NCBI RefSeq assembly: GCF_003402475.1
Contig: NZ_BFAB01000002.1
Coordinates: forward strand, 248,001-312,000
Length of the DNA: 64,000 nt
Direction: 5' to 3'
DNA from: Mycobacterium sp. MFM001
GTDB lineage: Bacteria; Actinomycetota; Actinomycetes; Mycobacteriales; Mycobacteriaceae
Part shown: in pieces, positions 57,428-64,000 of the stretch
Numbering within the stretch: position 1 is the first letter of the stretch
How the letters are laid out: the number at the start of each line of letters is the position of its first letter
The notes under the pieces: model-generated
What the model saw: only the letters and a program-made list of their open reading frames with translations
Told to the model about the DNA's origin: nothing
Databases searched by the model: none
Position numbers and translations under genes: made by a program

Positions 57428-57901
57428 CTAAAGCTGCGCCACAGCCTTTTCCAGATCGGCGATGACGATCTTCGTCATGCCGTGCATCGCCCTGGTGGCC
57501 GCCGCGGCGCGAGCGGGATCGGGATCACTCACCAACTCGACGAGTCGCTGCGGCACGATCTGCCAACTCAGCCCGTAGCGGTCTTTGCACCAGCCGCACT
57601 GCGACTCCTCGCCGCCGTCGGTCAACCGGTCCCAGTAGTAGTCGACCTCGTCCTGGTCGGTGCAGTCGACGGTGAAGGACACCGCCTCGGTGAACCGGAA
57701 ATGCGGGCCACCGTTGAGGCCGATGAAGCGGGTGCCGTCGAGCACGAAGCTGCCCCACGCCACCGAACCCGGCACGCCCGGGCCGGCCTCGGTATACCGC
57801 TTGAAGTCCTCGATATGCGAGTTGGGGAACACCGAGGTATAGAACTGCGCGGCTTCCTCGAGATTGTCGTCGAACCACAGCGACGGCGTGATCGCTGGCA
57901 T
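57428..57901 (-). CDS. VOC/PhnB-like protein
   Basis: A 157-aa vicinal-oxygen-chelate fold protein of the PhnB / 3-demethylubiquinone-type group. It begins MPAITPSLWFDDNLEEAAQFY and carries the typical GSFVLDGTRFIGLNGGP, EAVSFTVDCTDQDEVDYYWDRLTDGGEESQCGWCKDRYGLSWQIVP. GGAGG precedes the ATG at 57901. Proteins of this group lack several metal ligands of true glyoxalases and their functions are mostly unknown. Confidence 0.85.
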   Translation of the reverse strand: MPAITPSLWFDDNLEEAAQFYTSVFPNSHIEDFKRYTEAGPGVPGSVAWGSFVLDGTRFIGLNGGPHFRFTEAVSFTVDCTDQDEVDYYWDRLTDGGEESQCGWCKDRYGLSWQIVPQRLVELVSDPDPARAAAATRAMHGMTKIVIADLEKAVAQL

Positions 57902-57990
57902 GCCACCTCCTAGTCGTTGTTTCGATAGGGATCGACCCGGGCGGCGGGCAAAACTCATCGGGCAGGGGCCACCTAGGTAACGTCAGGACG

Positions 57991-58839
57991 ATGAACAGCA
58001 CACCGCAGACCGTCGAGTACTCCGGCGTCGACGGGATCACCCTGGTTGCAGACGAGTGGAACCGGGGCGCGGCAGACGGTCGGCCGAGCGTGCTGATGCT
58101 GCACGGCGGCGGCCAGAACCGGTTCTCCTGGAAAAACACCGGGCAGGTGCTGGCCGACCTGGGATTCCACGTCGTGGCCCTCGACAGCCGGGGCCACGGT
58201 GACAGCGATCGGGCGCCCGACGCGGACTACGACGTCGACACACTGACCGACGACGTCATGCATGTGCTCGACGCGATCGGCCGGCCGGTGGTGCTGATCG
58301 GGGCGAGCATGGGCGGGTTGACCGGCATCCTGGTCGCGGACCGCGCCGGCCCGCAACGGGTCACCCGACTGGTTCTGGTGGATGTGGTGCCACGATTCGA
58401 GAAGCAGGGCAGCGCGCGGATCCGCGACTTCATGTTCAGCGGTCTGGACGGGTTCGACACGCTCGAACAGGCCGCCGACGCCGTCGCCGCCTATCTGCCC
58501 CATCGGACCAAGCCGCGCAGCCCGGAGGGACTGAAGAAGAACCTCCGGCTGCGCGGCGGTCGCTGGTACTGGCACTGGGATCCGGCGTTTATGACCAAGC
58601 CCGGCGACGACCCCCAGTTGCGCACCGAGAAATTCGAGGACGCCGCCGCGGGCCTGACGATTCCGGTGCTGTTGATCCGCGGGAAGCTTTCCGACGTGGT
58701 GAGTCCCGAAGGGGTGCAGCACTTCCTGGCCACCGTGCCGAACGCCGAGTTCGTCGAACTGTCCGAGGCCGGCCACACCGCGGCAGGCGACGACAACGAT
58801 GCCTTCAGCGACGTCGTCGTCTCGTTTGTCAGCCGCTAG
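57991..58839 (+). CDS. Alpha/beta hydrolase (BpoB-like)
   Basis: A 282-aa alpha/beta hydrolase. The oxyanion loop is LHGGGQNRFSW, the nucleophile is Ser in GASMGG, and the His is in SEAGHTAAGD. Sequence style resembles proteins annotated as non-haem bromoperoxidases (BpoB, Rv1123c), a misnomer for esterase-like enzymes. Its place between gnd and the epoxide hydrolase gene fits that assignment. Its stop overlaps that of the convergent gnd gene by four bases. Confidence 0.86.
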   Translation: MNSTPQTVEYSGVDGITLVADEWNRGAADGRPSVLMLHGGGQNRFSWKNTGQVLADLGFHVVALDSRGHGDSDRAPDADYDVDTLTDDVMHVLDAIGRPVVLIGASMGGLTGILVADRAGPQRVTRLVLVDVVPRFEKQGSARIRDFMFSGLDGFDTLEQAADAVAAYLPHRTKPRSPEGLKKNLRLRGGRWYWHWDPAFMTKPGDDPQLRTEKFEDAAAGLTIPVLLIRGKLSDVVSPEGVQHFLATVPNAEFVELSEAGHTAAGDDNDAFSDVVVSFVSR

Positions 58840-59855
58840 CTTGCCTTTTCGTCGTGGCCGCCGAACTGTTTGCGCATCGCCGAGAGCACCTTGGCGCCGA
58901 ACTCGAACAGGTGACGTGACGCGAACCGGGCGTACAGCGCCGTCGTCAACACCGGCGCGGGGACGCCCTCGTCGATCGCCGCGATGACGGTCCAGCGGCC
59001 CTCGCCGGAATCGGAGACCCGCCCGGCGAATTCCTTCAGCTGTGGGGATTCGTGCAACGCACCTGCGGTCAGGTCGAGCAACCAGGAGCCGATCACGCTG
59101 CCCCGACGCCAGACTTCGGCGACCTCGGGGATGTCGATGTCGTACTGATAGAACTCCGGATGCGTCAACGGCGCGGTCTCGGCGTCGCCCTGCTCAACCC
59201 GCTTGCCGATGTCGGCATTGTGCAGGATGTTCAGCCCCTCGGCGAGCGAGGCCATCATCCCGTACTCGATCCCGTTGTGCACCATCTTGACGAAGTGCCC
59301 CGCCCCTGAGGCCCCGCAGTGCAGGTAGCCCTTCTCGGCTTGAGATATCTCACCGGTACGGCCCGCCGTGCGTGGCGCCGCGTCCACGCCGGGCGCCACC
59401 GTGGCGAAGATAGGCTCGGCGCGGGCGAAGGCCTCGTCGTCGCCGCCGATCATCAGACAATAACCGCGTTCCCGGCCCCACACCCCGCCGCTGGTGCCGC
59501 AGTCCAGCAGGTGAATCCCCTTCTCCGCCAGCATCTTCGCGTGCTTGATGTCGTCGCGATAGTAGGAGTTGCCACCGTCGATCACGATGTCGTCTTTGTC
59601 GAGTGTCTTGGCCAGCTCCTCGATCACCTCGGTAGTGATGTCTCCCGCCGGTACCATCACCCACACCAACCGCGGGGCGTCGAGCTTCTCGGCCAGCTCG
59701 GAGTACGACGACACCCCGGTGACGTTCTCTTCGCCGGCCATCGCCTTGACGGCGTCCGGATTGTGGTCGTACACCACACATTCGTGCCCGTCTTTGACCA
59801 CGCGCCGGACGATGTTCGCGCCCATCCGGCCAAGTCCGATCATTCCTAGCTGCAT
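58836..59855 (-). CDS. gnd: 6-phosphogluconate dehydrogenase, decarboxylating (short form)
   Basis: A 339-aa dehydrogenase from ATG 59855 with an AGGAGAAC site upstream; the longer frame to 60020 overlaps zwf. N-terminal cofactor loop GLGRMGANIVRR, catalytic region GTSGGVWGRERGYCLMIGG, and active Lys/His in HCGASGAGHFVKMVHNGIEYGMM. The length is that of the short 6PGDH class, matching Gnd2 (Rv1122, 340 aa), not the 470-480 aa form. Oxidative pentose phosphate pathway; forms an operon with zwf. Confidence 0.93.
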   Translation of the reverse strand: MQLGMIGLGRMGANIVRRVVKDGHECVVYDHNPDAVKAMAGEENVTGVSSYSELAEKLDAPRLVWVMVPAGDITTEVIEELAKTLDKDDIVIDGGNSYYRDDIKHAKMLAEKGIHLLDCGTSGGVWGRERGYCLMIGGDDEAFARAEPIFATVAPGVDAAPRTAGRTGEISQAEKGYLHCGASGAGHFVKMVHNGIEYGMMASLAEGLNILHNADIGKRVEQGDAETAPLTHPEFYQYDIDIPEVAEVWRRGSVIGSWLLDLTAGALHESPQLKEFAGRVSDSGEGRWTVIAAIDEGVPAPVLTTALYARFASRHLFEFGAKVLSAMRKQFGGHDEKAS

Positions 59856-59869
59856 GTCGTCAGTTCTCC

Positions 59870-61279
59870 TTACTTCGACGCGTGGTTTTTCGGCATCCAG
59901 GGCTCTTCCCAACCGTGATGGCCCCGCAGCAGCGACCGTGCCGCGTCGGGTCCCCAAGAGCCGGGCTCGTATTCGTGGACGTCGCCGGGGTTGTCCAGCA
60001 GCGGCTGCACAATCCGCCACGTCTCTTCGATGCTGTCCTCACGGGCGAACAGCTGGCGATCACCACACAGCCCCGCGGACAGCAGCGTCTCATAGGGTTG
60101 CATCGGCTCCCCCAGCTCAGCCGCGAACAACGAGTCCAGATGCACGTCGCGCCAAGAGGAATCGCCGTCTTTGGCCACCAACTGCAACCGCATCCCGGGG
60201 TCGGGATCCACACGCAGCACGATCTGGTTGCGCGACGCCCGTTCCCGTTTGGGCAGGAACGCCAATGACGGCACCCGACGAGTGAACAATCGGACCTCGG
60301 TTACCTTCTCCGGCAACGACTTCCCGGCCCGCAAGAAGATCGGCACCCCGGCCCAGCGCCAGTTGTCGATTTCCATCCGCAGCGCCACGAACGTCTCGGT
60401 CTTGGAATCCTTGGCCACGCCGTCGATGTCGGTGTAGCCGCGATACTGGCCGCGCACATAATGCTTCGGGTCCAGCGCCGGCATCGCGCGGAACACCTCG
60501 GCCTTCTTGTCGTTGAGGTCATCAGCGCTGGGACCGACCGGCGGCTCCATCGCGACCAGCGCCAGCACCTGCAGCAGATGGTTCTGCACGACGTCGCGCA
60601 ACGTGCCGACGGCGTCGTAGAACTTGCCCCGGTCCTCGACGCCGAAATTCTCGGCCATCGTGATGTGGACCTCGGCGATGCTGCGGCGGTCCCACAGCTC
60701 GGCCAGGGTCGTGTTGGCGAACCGCAGGTATTCCAGCTCGACGACGGGCTGCTTACCCAGGAAGTGGTCCACTCGCAGGATCTGCTCCTCGTCGAGGACT
60801 TCACGCAGGCGGCTGTTGAGTTCGCGCGCCGAGTCGAGGTCGTGGCCAAACGGCTTCTCCACCGCGACGCGCGACCGCTTGAGCAGCCCGGCCTCGCCCA
60901 GGTTTTCGACTATCGGGGCAAACAGCGACGGCGGCATCTCCAGGTAGAACAGGCACTGGCGATCCGAGCCGATCTGCTTGGCCAGGTCCTTGTACAGCGC
61001 CGAGTCGGTGACGTCGCCGTGCAGATATGACAGCCGATCGGCGAGCCGGTCGAACACCGTGTCGTCCATCTTCTCGCCGGTGTCGCTGATGGCCTTGCGC
61101 GCCCGCTTGACCAGCTCGTCTTTCGAGATGTCGTCGCTGGCCACTCCCAAGATGGGGCATTGCAGCGCCTTGCGACGTTCCAGGCGATACAGCGCCCGGA
61201 AGGTCATCTTGCGGGCCAAGTCTCCGGTGATGCCGAAGATCACCAACATGTCTGAAGTGCTACCGCCGCCCTCGGCCAA
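59870..61279 (-). CDS. zwf: Glucose-6-phosphate 1-dehydrogenase
   Basis: A 469-aa enzyme. The start is TTG 61279 (then AEGGGSTSDMLVIFGITGDLARK), chosen because GGAGG lies upstream and the length then matches M. tuberculosis Zwf1 (466 aa); a frame to 61339 is open but unsupported. The active-site motif is RVDHFLGKQ, the cofactor loop GITGDLARK and the second domain NHLLQVLALVAMEPP. First and rate-limiting step of the oxidative pentose phosphate pathway. gnd follows after 14 bases. Confidence 0.94.
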   Translation of the reverse strand: MAEGGGSTSDMLVIFGITGDLARKMTFRALYRLERRKALQCPILGVASDDISKDELVKRARKAISDTGEKMDDTVFDRLADRLSYLHGDVTDSALYKDLAKQIGSDRQCLFYLEMPPSLFAPIVENLGEAGLLKRSRVAVEKPFGHDLDSARELNSRLREVLDEEQILRVDHFLGKQPVVELEYLRFANTTLAELWDRRSIAEVHITMAENFGVEDRGKFYDAVGTLRDVVQNHLLQVLALVAMEPPVGPSADDLNDKKAEVFRAMPALDPKHYVRGQYRGYTDIDGVAKDSKTETFVALRMEIDNWRWAGVPIFLRAGKSLPEKVTEVRLFTRRVPSLAFLPKRERASRNQIVLRVDPDPGMRLQLVAKDGDSSWRDVHLDSLFAAELGEPMQPYETLLSAGLCGDRQLFAREDSIEETWRIVQPLLDNPGDVHEYEPGSWGPDAARSLLRGHHGWEEPWMPKNHASK

Positions 61280-61404
61280 TACCGGACCTCCACCCAAATA
61301 GTCGACACATTCCTCGCCCCCCGCGGCGGCCGACTTCAACCCTAGACATTGCGGTTGGGCCGGACAATGGATGCCTTGGGACCCGGCACGCTTGATCGGG
61401 AAAG

Positions 61405-62217
61405 ATGCCTGGCATGGGTGACCGGCTGATGATCGTGGTCTACGTCCTGGCGGGTGTCGCCGTGGCGGAAGGCGCCGCGCTGGCCTTTCTGTGGGCCGCG
61501 CTGACCCGCAGCCGACGAGAAGCCGAGGCGCTGCGACGCCGCGCCGACAGCCGAAGCTGGCTGCTGTCCGGCGGCCGCGAGGCGGTCAAGACGGTGTGGC
61601 AGACCGCGAACCTGGTGCGCAAAGAAGGACTCGGCGCCGCGGTGCGCAGCTCGATCGAGGATCTGGCCGACTGGGCCGAGGTGGAGCGGCCCGACTTGGC
61701 GCGGGTGACCCCGGATGGCCGGGTGGTGATCTTGTTCTCCGACATCGAAGAATCCACCGCGCTCAACGAGCGGATCGGCGACCGCGCCTGGGTGAAGTTG
61801 ATCGACGAACACGACAAGCTGGTGCGCCGGCTGGTCAAGACCTACTCCGGGCACGTCGTGAAGAGTCAGGGCGACGGGTTCATGATCGCGTTCTCGCGCG
61901 CGGAGGATGCGGTGCGGTGTGGTGTCGACATTCAGCGCGCACTTGCCCGAGACGCTCAACGCAAGCGGCGCAACGGGTTTCGGGTTCGGATCGGGATCCA
62001 CATGGGACGGTCGGTGCGCCGCGGCGATGACCTGTTCGGCCGCAACGTCGCGATGGCGGCGCGGGTCGCGGGTCAGGCTGCGGGCGGCGAGATCCTGGTC
62101 AGCGAGACGGTGCGCGACGCCGTCAAAGACGCCGACGGTCTTGGGTTCGACGACGGCCGCGACGCCGAGCTGAAGGGGTTCAGCGGAACCCAGCGGCTGT
62201 ACGCGGTTACCGCTTAG
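61405..62217 (+). CDS. Class III adenylate/guanylate cyclase, membrane-anchored
   Basis: A 270-aa protein with one N-terminal helix at about residues 8-32, a basic linker, and a cyclase homology domain from about residue 105. Metal-binding Asp113 ([10 protein letters not shown]) and Asp157 ([10 protein letters not shown]) are present, with Lys153 in the base-recognition position. The [17 protein letters not shown] segment ([14 protein letters not shown]) is typical of mycobacterial cyclases. A later Met at 61414 could also be used. Likely makes cAMP. Position fits the degraded cyclase Rv1120c of M. tuberculosis, here apparently intact. Confidence 0.88.
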   Translation: MPGMGDRLMIVVYVLAGVAVAEGAALAFLWAALTRSRREAEALRRRADSRSWLLSGGREAVKTVWQTANLVRKEGLGAAVRSSIEDLADWAEVERPDLARVTPDGRVVILFSDIEESTALNERIGDRAWVKLIDEHDKLVRRLVKTYSGHVVKSQGDGFMIAFSRAEDAVRCGVDIQRALARDAQRKRRNGFRVRIGIHMGRSVRRGDDLFGRNVAMAARVAGQAAGGEILVSETVRDAVKDADGLGFDDGRDAELKGFSGTQRLYAVTA

Positions 62218-62368
62218 CCTCGGATTCGGCCAGCCGCTGGTGCAGCCGGGCGCGAATCTCGTCGGGCGTGTAGGACTTTCGCCGCCGCTGGTCGCGGGCC
62301 ACCAGCACTCCCCCCGCAGCGACGCCGACAAGACCGGCCACGCCGAGCCACTTCCACACGTTGCGCAT
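62207..62368 (-). CDS. Small membrane protein (53 aa), unknown function
   Basis: ATG 62368 begins [20 protein letters not shown], one helix, followed by a basic segment ([19 protein letters not shown]) and an amphipathic C-terminal helix. A 53-codon frame overlapping the cyclase stop by 11 bases on the opposite strand. Codon usage and the clear helix-basic-helix design suggest a real DUF-type micro-protein of mycobacteria, but no ribosome site is obvious. Confidence 0.6.
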   Translation of the reverse strand: MRNVWKWLGVAGLVGVAAGGVLVARDQRRRKSYTPDEIRARLHQRLAESEAKR

Positions 62369-62394
62369 GGGGTAAGTCTGCCTATGGTGCTCTG

Positions 62395-63096
62395 GTGGAC
62401 ACCAGTACCGTGACCCTGGATCGTGCGCTGGAGGAGACGCGGACCGGCGACATCTGGCTGTTTCGCGGCAGCTCGCGACCGGACCGCACGATTCAGACGC
62501 TGTCGAACAGCCCGGTCAACCACGTCGGGATGACGGTGGCCATCGACGATCTGCCGCCGTTGATCTGGCATGCCGAGCTCGGCGACAAGCTGACCGACAT
62601 CTGGACCGGCACCAACCACCGCGGCGTGCAACTCAACGACGCCCGCCAAGCCGTCGAACGCTGGGTGCACCACTACCACCAGCGCTGCTGGCTGCGGCAG
62701 CTGACGCCGTACGCCGACCGCGAGCAGGAGGACCGCATGCTGCGGGTCATCGCCCGGCTGGACGGCACTCCCTTCCCCACTGCGGCGCGGCTCACCGGAC
62801 GCTGGCTGTTGGGCCGGATCCCGACTGCCTACGACTGGGTAGAAGGAATCCCGGTGGTAGACAAGAAGGTTCGCGAAAGGGTGCGACGCCGCAGAGTCCA
62901 GCGGAACGACGTCGGCCTGGAGACCGCCTATTGCGCCGAGACGGTGGCGATCACCTATCAGCAGATGGGATTGCTCGCCACCGAAAAGCCGTCGAATTGG
63001 TTTGACCCCGGGTCGTTTTGGAGCGGCGACACGTTGCCGTTGGCGCCCGGATACCAACTCGGCGACGAAGTCGCCGTCAGCGTGCCCCCGGCTTAG
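62395..63096 (+). CDS. YiiX/YebB-like permuted papain-fold protein
   Basis: A 233-aa protein. The features fit the circularly permuted NlpC/P60 family: an N-terminal His in SNSPVNHVGMTV (His43) and a later Cys in LETAYCAETVA (Cys180) as the presumed catalytic pair. A Trp/His-rich middle (WVHHYHQRCW) and a Pro-rich C-terminus are seen. No signal peptide, so it acts in the cytoplasm or at the inner membrane face. Predicted amidase or peptidase or lipid hydrolase; substrate unknown. Confidence 0.65.
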   Translation: MDTSTVTLDRALEETRTGDIWLFRGSSRPDRTIQTLSNSPVNHVGMTVAIDDLPPLIWHAELGDKLTDIWTGTNHRGVQLNDARQAVERWVHHYHQRCWLRQLTPYADREQEDRMLRVIARLDGTPFPTAARLTGRWLLGRIPTAYDWVEGIPVVDKKVRERVRRRRVQRNDVGLETAYCAETVAITYQQMGLLATEKPSNWFDPGSFWSGDTLPLAPGYQLGDEVAVSVPPA

Positions 63097-63494
63097 ACCG
63101 CTACGACGCGAACCAGATCGTCAAGCCCCGCAAAGTCCTCGGCGTTGCGGGTATAGAGATCTAACCCGTTGGCATGCGCTGTGGCGGCGATCAGCAGGTC
63201 CGCAAACCCGCTTCGCGGTTTCCGCCCTTCGCCGACTACGGCGGCTACCACCAGCCCATAGCTGCGTGCCGCGGTCCCGTCGAAAGGAAGTGGTTCGAAC
63301 TTCGCCTCGATTTCTTGCAGCCGTTGCTGCCGTCTGGCGGCTTCAGTGGGACTGGCGGCGAGGTGCGGTCCGGCAGCCAATTCGGCCGCGGTGATGGCCG
63401 ATATCGCCATCTCATCGGGCAATGACCTGACGACATCCGGGTCATGCCAGTCGATGACGACGGAGGTGTCGAGCAGTCCCGACGTCACGTTCAC
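63093..63494 (-). CDS. vapC: VapC-type PIN-domain toxin
   Basis: A 133-aa PIN-domain ribonuclease. Conserved acids are Asp9 in LLDTSVVIDW, Glu38 in ITAAELAAG and the Asp in FADLLIAATA, with a further Asp in YTRNAEDF. It overlaps the antitoxin gene by four bases, the usual vapBC layout, and its stop overlaps the end of the YiiX-like gene. Confidence 0.9.
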   Translation of the reverse strand: MNVTSGLLDTSVVIDWHDPDVVRSLPDEMAISAITAAELAAGPHLAASPTEAARRQQRLQEIEAKFEPLPFDGTAARSYGLVVAAVVGEGRKPRSGFADLLIAATAHANGLDLYTRNAEDFAGLDDLVRVVAV

Positions 63495-63739
63495 AGGCGC
63501 TGATCGATCGCACGATCAAGGTCTTTGCGGAACTGATGCCGATCGATTCGGACGCCCGCGGCCGCCAACGCGGCCACCTCATCCCGGGGAATGAAGGAGC
63601 GCCGGCCAGTCCGGATCGGCCGCAGCTCGGCGACCGGCTCGCCGTTGCGCGTCACGATAAAGGACTCTCCGGCTGCCACGGCGTCGATCACTTTCGCGTT
63701 CTGGTTGCGCAACTCGCGCTGCGCGATCACATGCGCCAT
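63491..63739 (-). CDS. vapB: VapB-type antitoxin (Phd/YefM-like)
   Basis: An 82-aa antitoxin. The N-terminal DNA-binding part is MAHVIAQRELRNQNAKVIDAVAAGESFIVTRNGEPVAELRP, the Phd/YefM pattern, and the C-terminal part (FRKDLDRAID) wraps the toxin. The -10 box TACACT (minus strand, 63746-63751) ends six bases before the ATG, so the message is leaderless. Autoregulation through the adjacent inverted repeat is expected. Confidence 0.89.
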   Translation of the reverse strand: MAHVIAQRELRNQNAKVIDAVAAGESFIVTRNGEPVAELRPIRTGRRSFIPRDEVAALAAAGVRIDRHQFRKDLDRAIDQRL

Positions 63740-63747
63740 GAAGCCAG

Positions 63748-63766
63748 TGTAGCGAAGTGTGCTACA
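63748..63766. promoter_or_regulatory. VapBC promoter and inverted-repeat operator
   Basis: TGTAGC-N7-GCTACA overlaps the -10 box of vapB. A third half-site GCTACGT lies at 63771-63777. This is a typical place for VapBC autoregulation. Confidence 0.6.
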
Positions 63767-63800
63767 CGTTGCTACGTGCGCGGGTCTCTACGATTCGATC

Positions 63801-64000
63801 GTGGATCACCCCAGTAAGCGGCTCCTTGAACAGCGATTACGCAATCGGGTCATGGAGGCCGTGGAGTTACTCGCCGACGGCGATGACGGAGTGCGGTCGG
63901 ACCCCTGCTGCTATTACAACCTGTTCTTCGACTACATCAGTGACAAGGTCACACGGGAGTGGCGCGCCTGGAGCACGTTGTCGCCCAAGGAAGTTCGGCA
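63801..64000 (+). CDS. Unknown protein, truncated by the window edge
   Basis: GTG-started frame open to the end of the window (66 codons seen). TACGAT (63789-63794) ends six bases before the GTG, so it is probably leaderless. The N-terminus reads MDHPSKRLLEQRLRNRVMEAVELLADGDDG with a short CCYYNLFFDYISD segment. No family recognised. It is divergent from vapB. Confidence 0.6.
   Translation, partial: MDHPSKRLLEQRLRNRVMEAVELLADGDDGVRSDPCCYYNLFFDYISDKVTREWRAWSTLSPKEVR

Noticed and set aside
1..64000. CRISPR arrays, tRNA/rRNA genes, insertion sequences
   Set aside because: No regularly spaced repeats, no tRNA- or rRNA-like segments and no transposase motifs were noticed on either strand; small ncRNAs cannot be excluded by eye.

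Overview
The window is high-GC actinobacterial DNA and almost certainly comes from a Mycobacterium or Mycolicibacterium. Several things point there: a dense catabolic region of acyl-CoA dehydrogenases, acyl-CoA ligases, P450s, F420-type and TetR genes; frequent leaderless starts behind TANNNT -10 boxes; and a block on the right (about 52.1-62.2 kb) whose order and relative orientation match, in inverse, the M. tuberculosis Rv1120c-Rv1127c neighbourhood (cyclase, zwf, gnd, alpha/beta hydrolase, epoxide hydrolase, acyltransferase-like gene, winged-helix gene, ppdK-like gene). This assignment rests on recalled families and gene order, not on a search.

Bases 36-48,073 form an accessory-looking catabolic supercluster. 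It holds four P450s, six acyl-CoA dehydrogenases, four acyl-CoA ligases, three amidohydrolase-2 proteins, three 2,4-diaminopentanoate-dehydrogenase-like (DapB-like) oxidoreductases, three SDRs, two aldehyde dehydrogenases, a Zn alcohol dehydrogenase, a crotonase, three MaoC-fold hydratases or subunits, a DUF35 protein, an Ltp2-like thiolase, two CoA-transferase genes, an LLM oxidoreductase, a SnoaL-like protein, an isochorismatase-fold protein, three TetR regulators and several unknowns. The logic is oxidise (P450, dehydrogenases), activate with CoA (FadD, CoA transferase), beta-oxidise (FadE, MaoC/crotonase, thiolase/retro-aldolase), with the amidohydrolases probably cleaving C-C or C-N bonds in a ring or diketone intermediate. 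The segment 35,896-41,980 has the layout of the steroid side-chain igr operon (cyp125-fadE28/29-chsH2-chsH1-ltp2), but with the ChsH2 equivalent split into two genes. The substrate is not determinable from sequence; a steroid- or terpenoid-like polycyclic compound is the best guess.

Two sets of repeated palindromes tie the cluster together. One is a 16-bp element (GAGAA-N6-TTCTC, with a GGAAA-N6-TTTCC variant and degenerate copies) at about a dozen promoters between 2.3 and 46.4 kb. The other is a 19-bp element (AACCTACAT-N1-ATGTAGGTT) present four times: twice between a P450 and a DapB-like gene, and twice in the divergent promoter of a TetR gene and a cytosolic substrate-binding-like protein. 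A small membrane-protein cluster (2,364-3,736), including two previously unlisted proteins of 32 and 39 aa, sits behind one of the promoters.

Bases 48,187-64,000 look like core genome: feoA-feoB-NifU-like; DoxX; an F420-reductase-like protein that appears to start with ATC; a PPDK-like protein lacking the PEP barrel; a winged-helix protein; a WS/DGAT-like protein; an epoxide hydrolase; two Mce-associated membrane proteins; a VOC protein; an alpha/beta hydrolase; gnd; zwf; a class III cyclase; a 53-aa membrane protein; a YiiX-like protein; a vapBC module; and an open reading frame running off the right edge. No rRNA, tRNA, insertion sequence or CRISPR array was seen.
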